A stretch of DNA of 60,310 nucleotides from Desulfatiglans sp. (GTDB taxonomy: Bacteria > Desulfobacterota > DSM-4660 > Desulfatiglandales > HGW-15). The notes under the pieces are model-generated. The model did no database searches, was not told the DNA's origin, and saw only the letters and a program-made list of their open reading frames with translations. Position 1 is the first letter of the stretch. The number at the start of each line of letters is the position of its first letter. Both the position numbers and the translations under genes were made by a program. This document shows, in pieces, positions 17,344 to 24,890 of the stretch. Location of the stretch: positions 1 through 60,310 of the forward strand of contig JAAZBV010000075.1 of NCBI GenBank assembly GCA_012513605.1, read 5' to 3'.

Positions 17344-18678
17344 TTATTTCTTTTTTTCGCGAATAACTGCCCACAAGGCTATACCCATAGCAACTGAACC
17401 GAAAAGAATAAGATATAATGACTGCAGAAAAACCGCCCGGATACCTCCTCCCCTGACAAATATTTCAAAAAAGGCATCCAATCCCCATGAAAAAGGAGAC
17501 AGGCTGCTAATTTTCTGCATTAATTCCGGCATAACGTAAACCGGAAACATTACACCGCCAACTGCTGCCCCAATAACAACCGATACTGATCCGAACATCG
17601 ATCCCTGTTCATATGTTTTTGCGACAGCCCCAACCATTAGTCCGAAACCTGTTGCTGCAAAAGAAACGCTTAATACAACCATCAGCAATGCGGTTGGCGC
17701 AGATCCAAGTTCCAACGGCGGAAGCCCCTGCAGGGGCAGCAATGTCATCCCCACCAGAAACATCAATACACATTGAATTATACAGACTGTTATATATGCT
17801 AAAATTTTACCTGTAAGTAAAGTTAAAAAAGAAACCGGCATTGTAAATAGTCTGGTTAAAGTCCCCTCCTGTCTTTCACGAATCAAGTTGCCGGACAGGG
17901 GAACAACAATAAAAAACATTCCAAACAGGGTCCATGCAGGGATATTGTGCTGTACTTCATTTGGTATCTTCCTGGATTTTCCTGTAACGGCCACCTTGAA
18001 ATCTACTTTAAGGATACTTTCTCTTTTAAAATCTTCTGAAAAATTCGCAATTACGTCATTTAGAGGAGTGCCTCTTTGCAGCCTGTTATCATATAAAGTC
18101 ATTTGAGGGGTTTTAGATAAAACATCAAGCAGATTTGTATATCCTTCTTTGGTTTCTATAGCAAAGATTGCGCCTTTTACAGACTGTTCAACAGCTGAAC
18201 GCCATGCTCCCTGAACAACAGGGTCATAATACAGTTCCAGACCAGGCTGACCCTCATTTAATTCAGTCTGATTTACTGTTAACCCTCCTTTCGTAAAATG
18301 TGTTTCTGTGTTTATTCCTGTATCTTTAAATTTCTTACTGATCCCCGCTGGAATAAACAGGCAGAACTGGTATTCACCTTTCGCAACTTTATCAAATGCC
18401 TCCTGTTTATCGGGGGCATGGCCGTCAATTTTACTGATCATCTCAATAGTTGGGATTTTAGAAAAAAATATCATGATCTGCTCTGACACAAACCCTTTGT
18501 CATGATCCACAAGAAGCATCCTAACCTGGGGGCTGTTAAGGGTTATCATGACATTGTGCTGAACTGAGGTAATAGCAAGCAGCAATATGGCAGGCATAAT
18601 AAACAGTACAGCAAGGCCTGCACGGTCACGCCATAAAAGTAGAATTTCTTTATATATAATAGCAAGCAGTCTGTTCAT
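17344..18678 (-). CDS. ABC-2 type transporter permease
   Basis: 444 residues. It has one N-terminal transmembrane helix (AVLFIMPAILLLAITSVQ), a large extracytoplasmic domain of about 200 residues, and a cluster of five to six helices from about 235 onward. These include NIPAWTLFGMFFIVVPLSGN, then RERQEGTLTRLFTMPVSF, a coupling-helix region typical of YhhJ/YbhR-type exporters. The C-terminal residues are basic (REKKK). It follows the ATPase gene by 8 nt and is its membrane partner. In this operon it most likely exports the product or a precursor. Confidence 0.9.
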   Translation of the reverse strand: MNRLLAIIYKEILLLWRDRAGLAVLFIMPAILLLAITSVQHNVMITLNSPQVRMLLVDHDKGFVSEQIMIFFSKIPTIEMISKIDGHAPDKQEAFDKVAKGEYQFCLFIPAGISKKFKDTGINTETHFTKGGLTVNQTELNEGQPGLELYYDPVVQGAWRSAVEQSVKGAIFAIETKEGYTNLLDVLSKTPQMTLYDNRLQRGTPLNDVIANFSEDFKRESILKVDFKVAVTGKSRKIPNEVQHNIPAWTLFGMFFIVVPLSGNLIRERQEGTLTRLFTMPVSFLTLLTGKILAYITVCIIQCVLMFLVGMTLLPLQGLPPLELGSAPTALLMVVLSVSFAATGFGLMVGAVAKTYEQGSMFGSVSVVIGAAVGGVMFPVYVMPELMQKISSLSPFSWGLDAFFEIFVRGGGIRAVFLQSLYLILFGSVAMGIALWAVIREKKK

Positions 18679-18686
18679 AAATAATA

Positions 18687-19466
18687 TTATTCTCTTATTT
18701 GTTTACCTGTAATCGACAAAAAGAGATCCTCCAGGTTTTTACATTCCGGATTTTCCGCTATCAGCCTGCCGGGAGGTCCTTCCGCTATACATTCCCCGTT
18801 GTCTATAATGATGATTCGGTCACATAGCTGTTCAGCATCTTCCATATAGTGGGTCGTATAAATCATAGTCATGCCATTTTCCTTCAGCCGTTTCAGCTTT
18901 TCAAAAATAAGTTTTCTTGTCTGCGTATCAACACCAACAGTTGGCTCATCCAGTAAAAGTACCTGTGGTGAATTCATAAGCGCAGTGGCAATATTAATCC
19001 GGCGTTTCATACCGGATGATATGTGCTTGACAAGCGAATCGCCTCTATTTACCAGGTCAACTGCCTCAAGGCATTCTGCAAGCCTGTTTCTAAGCATTTT
19101 GCCCCATAAACCACACAGACGGCCGAAAAAAATAAGATTCTCTTTAATTGTAAATGTTGGATATAATGCAATTTCCTGAGGTACAAAACCTATTACCCTG
19201 CGTACAAATTTGGCATGGGTGGACACATCTATTCCGCATAAATGTACTTTACTGGTTTGAGGCTGAATGAGTGTTGATAATATCGAGAGGGTTGTTGTTT
19301 TACCGGCGCCATTCGGACCCAGCAGTCCGAATACTTCTCCTTTTTCTACGTTAAAGGAAATACCTTTTAAGGCGGGGACACTAGAGCCCGGGTATGTATA
19401 TAGCAGGTTGTTGACTTCGATTACCGGTTGTCCATGTTGGATATCTTGGGATAAAACCGGTTTCAT
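18687..19466 (-). CDS. ABC transporter ATP-binding protein
   Basis: 259 residues, one nucleotide-binding domain. Walker A is GLLGPNGAGKTTTLS, the Q-loop is FVPQEIALYPTF, the signature is HISSGMKRRINIATALM (ISSGM in place of the usual LSGGM), Walker B is VLLLDEPTVGVD, and the switch His is in IYTTHYMEDAEQ. It is of the CcmA/drug-exporter type that pairs with ABC-2 permeases. It overlaps the end of the BtrH-like gene by 4 nt (ATGA), a sign of translational coupling. Confidence 0.94.
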   Translation of the reverse strand: MKPVLSQDIQHGQPVIEVNNLLYTYPGSSVPALKGISFNVEKGEVFGLLGPNGAGKTTTLSILSTLIQPQTSKVHLCGIDVSTHAKFVRRVIGFVPQEIALYPTFTIKENLIFFGRLCGLWGKMLRNRLAECLEAVDLVNRGDSLVKHISSGMKRRINIATALMNSPQVLLLDEPTVGVDTQTRKLIFEKLKRLKENGMTMIYTTHYMEDAEQLCDRIIIIDNGECIAEGPPGRLIAENPECKNLEDLFLSITGKQIRE

Positions 19467-20506
19467 TGATGAATTACAGCCCTTTCATTATGATTTTTTA
19501 TCCAGCTGGAAGCATCTTTTTTAATCTCTCTGAATATTCTTTCTTCCCGGTCAGCGCACTCGATAAGGATTAAGGATGCGTTGCTGAAGACATTTTTGTT
19601 GTTATCTCTCCCTTTACAGATACGTGATGCAAAAAGGGCAAATTCACGCCACCTGTCACCAATCAAAGTTATTTCATTTGAAAGATTATTCAGTTTTTTT
19701 ACACCAAGAAGCCCTGCTGTTTCCTGCAAAAAGGCAGAAAATATATACCGGAATCCCCCTCCGCCCGTGCCTATCTCCTCCTGCATTCGGATAACATGAC
19801 CAAGATACTGAATGGCTTTTTTATTCCCAAGCCTCTCAGGCCATCTGGATATTTGATGTGCCAATTTTCTAATGCCTCCCACGCCAAATAATCCGGCTGA
19901 GGGTAAAAGCATTGTCCGTGCTATTTCCCGCATCCCTAAAACTGCAGCCAGCGGTATGTCAGCCTCTGTCACCTGTTCCTGAATGTAATACATGTGGCCC
20001 CTTGGCGCCAGCGCACCCTGTGCAAAACGTGCTTTTACAAGATCCCTGTAATCACATTTTACCGGATATTCTATAACCGGATCACTGATCAGATAAGTAT
20101 CCCCCTCTTTACCGTATACGACCAGGTTGTGTGCATTAAAATGAAACCGCATGGCTGGTGGAAAATAAGGAAGCCAGTAAACCCCTGTCTGGAGTCCAAC
20201 CGGATGCCCATTTAAAAGGGCACGATCCAGCTCGTCCATTGCCTTTTGCGGGGAATGGAATTTTTTCCGCTCAAGCCTTATTCCAAGTCGGGAAGCACAT
20301 TTTTTTATAATACCTCCTGGGTATTTTCTATATGTAATAAGAGGAAGGTAGTTGACCCTTATAAAAGGGAAATATCCAAAAAACAAACCTCCGCCAATAC
20401 CAAAGGCCATTGATTCGGATAAAGATCTCCCGTTATGAGAAAAGAGATTAGCGGTAACACCGCTTTCACAATGTGCGGCGTAATTGTGATTAAAGGAGAT
20501 CTTCAT
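19463..20506 (-). CDS. BtrH-like acyltransferase (BtrH_N plus DUF4872)
   Basis: 347 residues. The N-terminal half matches the BtrH_N pattern: NHNYAAHCESGVTANL with candidate nucleophile Cys13, LSESMAFGIGGGLFFGY, then a papain-like FHFNAHNLVVYG and YLISDPV region that may hold the catalytic His and Asp. The C-terminal half looks like the helical DUF4872 domain. BtrH of butirosin synthesis moves an acyl group from a carrier protein to an amine of the acceptor; I infer a similar acyl-ACP transfer here because an ACP gene is in the same operon. It overlaps both neighbours by 4 nt. The acceptor is unknown. Confidence 0.8.
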   Translation of the reverse strand: MKISFNHNYAAHCESGVTANLFSHNGRSLSESMAFGIGGGLFFGYFPFIRVNYLPLITYRKYPGGIIKKCASRLGIRLERKKFHSPQKAMDELDRALLNGHPVGLQTGVYWLPYFPPAMRFHFNAHNLVVYGKEGDTYLISDPVIEYPVKCDYRDLVKARFAQGALAPRGHMYYIQEQVTEADIPLAAVLGMREIARTMLLPSAGLFGVGGIRKLAHQISRWPERLGNKKAIQYLGHVIRMQEEIGTGGGGFRYIFSAFLQETAGLLGVKKLNNLSNEITLIGDRWREFALFASRICKGRDNNKNVFSNASLILIECADREERIFREIKKDASSWIKNHNERAVIHQ

Positions 20507-20946
20507 TCTTTTATTTTCTTTTCTTTTTTCAGCATCTCCAATGAGGTGTATACCTTTGAGGTCTGTAATAATTCATCAACAGATGTCATAAATATAGAGG
20601 CATAACGCTCAAGCAGATCAGGCTTAAGTTTTTTAAATACAGATGGTTTTAAATGCCTTCTTACCCGCCATTTTGGTAATTTTACATATTTTGAAAGTAA
20701 TGCTACATCCATCTGATTTTTTTCCATATAAAATGCAAGAACGCTCTTTTTCCCCAGGTTTATATCCATGGAAACCTGATCTATCCTTTCATAAATATAT
20801 TCCCATGCCTGGATATTTGCTACATTTACCGGATCCCAACCTGTGCTTTTACCAACTATATATTTTCCGTCTTCCTCAAGTACATAACAGGCAATTCGTC
20901 TGCCATTCAGAATCTTATCATCCTGAGGGATATCTTGCATTTTCAT
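20503..20946 (-). CDS. Small protein with HTH-like segment, first gene of the biosynthetic operon
   Basis: 147 residues; family not recognised. The first 80 residues look like a small globular domain (CYVLEEDGKYIVGKSTGWDP). Residues about 80-130 resemble an HTH or XRE-type helical segment (VALLSKYVKLPKWRVRRHL, then LLERYASIFMTSVDELLQ). It is followed by a basic Lys-rich tail. It begins the seven-gene operon and overlaps the BtrH-like gene by ATGA. It could be a regulator, or a small scaffold or substrate protein. Its consistent direction and coupling make a gene call safe even though function is open. Confidence 0.65.
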   Translation of the reverse strand: MKMQDIPQDDKILNGRRIACYVLEEDGKYIVGKSTGWDPVNVANIQAWEYIYERIDQVSMDINLGKKSVLAFYMEKNQMDVALLSKYVKLPKWRVRRHLKPSVFKKLKPDLLERYASIFMTSVDELLQTSKVYTSLEMLKKEKKIKE

Positions 20947-21796
20947 TTTTATCTATACCAGAGAAATATCAACGAGCCTGCCATTGAGGCGTTTTTATAA
21001 AAAACAGGCATACCAATTCAGCATTTTTTATAGGGTATATATGGATTTTATCTATGTGTCAATAAAAGGTCAGGAAACCTAATGATTAATTTATTCTGAA
21101 GGAAAAGGAAAAACGAAACAAATAAATAAACAAAACCATCCACGTACTGATATGAGTCAATACGTGATGCGTTACCCATTAAAGTATACGTCAAGGGAAA
21201 AGCACCTCACCATTATAAGACAATATGCAGTTTTTCGATTGATGTCATAGCCCCGAACTACCCGGATGCATGTCGAAGCCTGCTTTTTGCGCAACATGAA
21301 GCCGATTATTGGCTTAAGTTTTATTAACGGATCTGCTTAAGTCCCACATCAGGTTCAAGGTCGTTTAAAGCGCACCTCTCTACCAGTCCTAACCACTAAG
21401 AAGCTCTATTACCTTTGATCACACCTTTGGCGTGACAGTTATTACTGCACCAGAAAATCATCGGTAAAATGACGTGTCCATTAGTTATATTCAGATCCTG
21501 TGATTGTTAGCCAGACCCTTATTAAGATCACGTCATGAGCAAATCATGTCATGAAACATTTCTCTGCTGTGTTATACTTTATATCGTACGGCTGAGGTCA
21601 TCTTTTTTGGTAATTGGGCTGGATAAATGATAACAGGGTATAATATCTTTCAGAAACAGGATTACAGAACCCTTGGTTTTAATTTTACCTTTCACGGTCG
21701 TTCCGATCTCCCCGCACACCAGATTCTCATAAAAATGTCTAATGAAATTGGAATTTTTTACCGATACATAAAAAGAGGTTTAATGGAGGTTTTTAA
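20947..21796. other. 850-bp gene-poor region upstream of the biosynthetic operon
   Basis: No convincing gene was found. The piece nearest 20950-21060 is A/T-rich and should hold the promoter of the minus-strand operon. The middle (21100-21560) has a different, more GC-balanced composition and many short stop-interrupted frames, as in decayed coding sequence. I could not identify a family in any frame. The short frame at 21627-21815 overlaps the next gene and has no ribosome-binding site. Confidence 0.5.
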
Positions 21797-21985
21797 ATGG
21801 CTATTAATCCGGTAGGAACAGGCAGTTCGGCATTGGCCCTGCTGATTGCATCTGCTCAGACAGAACAATTGAAAGAGGAAAAAGATATTAAAGTGATGAA
21901 AGAGGCACTTAAGACCCAGGAAGATCTGATGACCGGTATCCTTAAGTCTCTGGGAATAGGACAGAATATTGATGTGGTTGTGTAG
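21797..21985 (+). CDS. YjfB-like putative motility small protein
   Basis: 62 residues preceded by TGGAGG seven nt before the ATG. The sequence begins with a small-residue segment (GTGSSALALLIASAQTEQ), continues with a helix rich in Lys and Glu and ends LGIGQNIDVVV. The overall pattern, an Ala/Met/Gln helix followed by a LGxxIDV end, resembles the YjfB_motility family (PF14070), small proteins found near motility genes and of unknown function. No flagellar genes are nearby. It is a single-gene unit between the biosynthetic operon and asd. Confidence 0.65.
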   Translation: MAINPVGTGSSALALLIASAQTEQLKEEKDIKVMKEALKTQEDLMTGILKSLGIGQNIDVVV

Positions 21986-22070
21986 CTGATATTCTTTTCA
22001 AAAAATTTCCGAACTGAATAAATATTAAAGGGCGCTGAATCTCAGTCATGCGCAGTTCACAATTAAATCT

Positions 22071-22150
22071 GATAATAGGGGTAGACACACCCGCCTTCGC
22101 TTCTTTTATAAGGGCCATGGCGCGGCAAGCAGGTCTACCCTACTATCCCC
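22071..22150. repeat. 80-bp imperfect inverted repeat (MITE-like)
   Basis: The left arm GATAATAGGGGTAGAC pairs with the right arm GTCTACCCTACTATCCCC (one mismatch, one bulge). The 46-base centre contains a further GC-rich hairpin (GGGCCATGGCGCGGC). It lies between the YjfB-like gene and the convergent end of asd, where it could act as a terminator or be a small non-autonomous element. Confidence 0.5.
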
Positions 22151-22159
22151 AAAAGGTAT

Positions 22160-23260
22160 CTATCTTAAAAAATCTATCACTATATTCAGTATCCTTCTTA
22201 TGGGTTCTGCTGCGCCCCATAAAAGCTGATCACCTACAGTAAAGGCAGTGAGGTATTCAGGGCCTAACTTCATCTTCCTGATCCTGCCTACCGGCACGGT
22301 GAGTGTCCCGCTCACTGCTGCCGGTGATAGGCCGGCTAATGTAGAGGGTTTGTCATTTGGTACAACCTTTACCCAGTCATTTGCCTTTGCAATAATATCT
22401 ACCAGCTCATCAATGGGCGCATCCTTTTTAAGCTTTATTGTGAGCCCCTGGCTGTGACACCTCATGGCGCTCACCCTTACACATATGCCATCAACCGGTA
22501 TGGGTGTCTTTGTGCCGAGTATCTTGTTGGTCTCAGCATAACCCTTCCACTCCTCCTTGGTCTGGCCCGATTCCAATGCGGCATCAATCCAGGGTATAAG
22601 GCTTCCTGCGAGCGGGGCACCAAAGAATTCAGTCGGAAACGCCTTGCTCCTCATCTCATTTGTGATGAGCCTGTCAAGCTCAACCGCTGAAAGATCAGGG
22701 TTATTAATGGCGCCGATCGCTGCCATCTGGGCTACCAGCTCCTTCATGTTATTGGCACCGGCCCCGGATGCAGCCTGGTAGGTCATGCTTGTGATCCATT
22801 CCACAAGGTTATTTTCAAACAGACCGCCTATGGCCATAAGCATAAGGCTTACTGTGCAGTTTCCACCTATATATGACTTTATTCCCGATTTTAATCCATT
22901 ATCAATTACAGCGCGGTTTACAGGGTCAAGCACTATGATGCTGTCATTTTCCATGCGCAGGCCTGATGAGGCATCTATCCAGTAGCCTTTCCACCCTCTT
23001 TTTTTCAGTTCAGGATATATCTTTTTTGTATAATCGCTGCCCTGGCAGGTGACTGCTATATCAAGAGATGCAAGTTTATCAAGATCATAGGCGTCCTGAA
23101 GCGAAGGGGTGCTCATACCTATATCAGGCCCTTTCCCGCCTATATTGGATGTAGTAAAAAATACTGCCTCATAATCATGAAAGTCTTTTTCCTGGATCAT
23201 CCTTTCCATTAATACGGAGCCTACCATACCCCTCCAGCCGATAAAGCCTATTTTCAACAT
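22160..23260 (-). CDS. asd: Aspartate-semialdehyde dehydrogenase
   Basis: 366 residues, the length of the E. coli-type enzyme. It reduces aspartyl phosphate to aspartate semialdehyde with NADPH, at the branch to lysine/diaminopimelate, threonine and methionine. The NADP-binding N-terminus is IGFIGWRGMVGSVLMERM; the catalytic Cys is in YIGGNCTVSLMLM; the substrate-binding region includes TYQAASGAGANNM, and the C-terminus WGAAEPIRRIL is typical. It is transcribed alone, divergent from glgC. Confidence 0.96.
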   Translation of the reverse strand: MLKIGFIGWRGMVGSVLMERMIQEKDFHDYEAVFFTTSNIGGKGPDIGMSTPSLQDAYDLDKLASLDIAVTCQGSDYTKKIYPELKKRGWKGYWIDASSGLRMENDSIIVLDPVNRAVIDNGLKSGIKSYIGGNCTVSLMLMAIGGLFENNLVEWITSMTYQAASGAGANNMKELVAQMAAIGAINNPDLSAVELDRLITNEMRSKAFPTEFFGAPLAGSLIPWIDAALESGQTKEEWKGYAETNKILGTKTPIPVDGICVRVSAMRCHSQGLTIKLKKDAPIDELVDIIAKANDWVKVVPNDKPSTLAGLSPAAVSGTLTVPVGRIRKMKLGPEYLTAFTVGDQLLWGAAEPIRRILNIVIDFLR

Positions 23261-23417
23261 AATTTTTCTCCCGGGTTAATTGGTAAAATACCTGATTACA
23301 GGGGGAATACGATAAGGATATTTTAATGTTCTTTCAAGTGAAAAATTATGTTGCCTTAAAAAATACAGATTTATATTCTTTTTTATATTCAGCAAGAATA
23401 AATTAAAGAATTTTTAA

Positions 23418-23447
23418 TTGACCTTTTATTGATATGAAATCTATAAT
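23418..23447 (+). promoter_or_regulatory. Candidate sigma-70 promoter for the glycogen operon
   Basis: TTGACC and TATAAT are separated by 18 bp, about 135 nt upstream of glgC in a 321-bp A/T-rich gap with no gene. A small hairpin (TTTCAGG...CCTGAAA, 23505-23527) lies between the promoter and glgC in the untranslated leader. Nothing else was recognised in this gap. Confidence 0.55.
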
Positions 23448-23581
23448 AGCGTTTACAAAAAATGGCTTTATACCGATAATATAGACATTATTATTTTCAT
23501 ACCATTTCAGGTGTATTTTTTCCTGAAACAATCAGCGTAAGATAATTTTAGTTTTATAATATAACAACCGGGGCGTTTAAC

Positions 23582-24853
23582 ATGAAGAATTCTCTTGCGA
23601 TAATAATGGCTGGCGGCAAAGGCGAGCGTCTGATGCCTCTGACAAAAGACAGGTCAAAACCCGCAATACCCTTTGGGGGTATATACAAGCTTATTGATCT
23701 TACCCTTTCAAACTGCATCAACTCCGGCATTTACAAGATAATCGTGCTGCCACAATATAAGTCACAGACCCTTATGCACCACCTTGAACAGGGGTGGAAT
23801 ATCTTTAGCCATGACCTTGGTCACTACCTAAAGGTTGCTCCCCCCCAGATGATGACAGGTGAAAAATGGTATCAGGGTACAGCAGATTCTATTCGACAGA
23901 ATGTATACCTGATAGAACAGGAGAATCCAGCCCACATACTGATCCTTTCAGGTGATCATGTATACAAGATGGATTATACTCTTTTCAGGGACTACCATGA
24001 GGCCAATAATGCGGATGTGACCGTATCGGTAATCGAGGCAAGAAAGGAGCTCTCAAAGGAATATGGTGTGCTTGAGGTGGATAACAGCTACAGGGTTACA
24101 GGGTTTCAGGAAAAACCACATAATCCAAAAACCATCCCGTCGGATAGCTCAAGGATACTAGCCTCAATGGGGATATATATCTTCAGGGCGGAGGTGCTTC
24201 TTGATATCCTGAAGCAGGATGAAAAGCCTGATTTCGGTCATGACATCCTTCCCTATATCCTGGATAAGCTCAAGGTTATTGCCTATCCCTATATAAAGCA
24301 GAACAGGATAGGTGATATGGTGGTTGAAACCGATGAGTCAGGGAACAGGAACGAGGTGTTTAATAAGAGGGCAAGGGACTCAGGTTACTGGCGCGATGTG
24401 GGCACCCTTGACGCCTACTGGAACGCAAACATGGACCTTACCGGCGTAGACCCGTACTTTAACATGTATGGCAGGCTCTGGCCCATACGCACAAACCAGC
24501 GCCAGTTTCCTCCTGTAAAAACGGTCTTTGCCCAGAATAATTCCGAACATCCCAGAATGGGCATGGCCCTTGATTCCCTTGTTGCGCATGGCTCAATACT
24601 CAGCGGCGGGGTAGTGAGGAACAGCGTCCTTTCATACAACGTGCTTGTCCAGAGCTGGTCCAGTGTGGAAGAGTCGGTACTCATGGAAAATGTGGTTATT
24701 GGTAGGCATGTAAAGATAAAAAAGGCCATTCTCTGTGAGGGTGTAAAGATACCTCATCACATGGAGATAGGTTTTGATCCAATGAAAGACAGGGAGCGAT
24801 TTACTGTTACCCCGAGGGGGATTACCGTGGTAACAAAAGAAGACCTGAAATAA
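23582..24853 (+). CDS. glgC: Glucose-1-phosphate adenylyltransferase
   Basis: 423 residues. It makes ADP-glucose, the glucosyl donor for bacterial glycogen, from ATP and glucose 1-phosphate. The nucleotide motif is AIIMAGGKGERLMPLT, followed by RSKPAIPFGG; LILSGDHVYKMDY holds the catalytic Asp, FQEKPHNPK the glucose-phosphate-binding Lys, and GYWRDVGTLDAYW is typical. The C-terminal part is the left-handed beta-helix that carries allosteric sites. It is the first gene of glgC-glgP-glgB, which allows glucose storage and mobilisation. No glycogen synthase (glgA) is present in this cluster. Confidence 0.97.
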   Translation: MKNSLAIIMAGGKGERLMPLTKDRSKPAIPFGGIYKLIDLTLSNCINSGIYKIIVLPQYKSQTLMHHLEQGWNIFSHDLGHYLKVAPPQMMTGEKWYQGTADSIRQNVYLIEQENPAHILILSGDHVYKMDYTLFRDYHEANNADVTVSVIEARKELSKEYGVLEVDNSYRVTGFQEKPHNPKTIPSDSSRILASMGIYIFRAEVLLDILKQDEKPDFGHDILPYILDKLKVIAYPYIKQNRIGDMVVETDESGNRNEVFNKRARDSGYWRDVGTLDAYWNANMDLTGVDPYFNMYGRLWPIRTNQRQFPPVKTVFAQNNSEHPRMGMALDSLVAHGSILSGGVVRNSVLSYNVLVQSWSSVEESVLMENVVIGRHVKIKKAILCEGVKIPHHMEIGFDPMKDRERFTVTPRGITVVTKEDLK

Positions 24854-24890
24854 CCGATGATGATCACCAACTTTATATGAGGCAGACAAA

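Noticed and set aside
20947-21626. Transposase or recombinase relic
   Set aside because: Short peptides look coding-like in several frames, but none carries a motif I can assign, so it is left as an unexplained gap.
21627-21815. 62-residue frame before the YjfB-like gene
   Set aside because: No ribosome-binding site, and it runs over the start of the next gene, which has a strong one.
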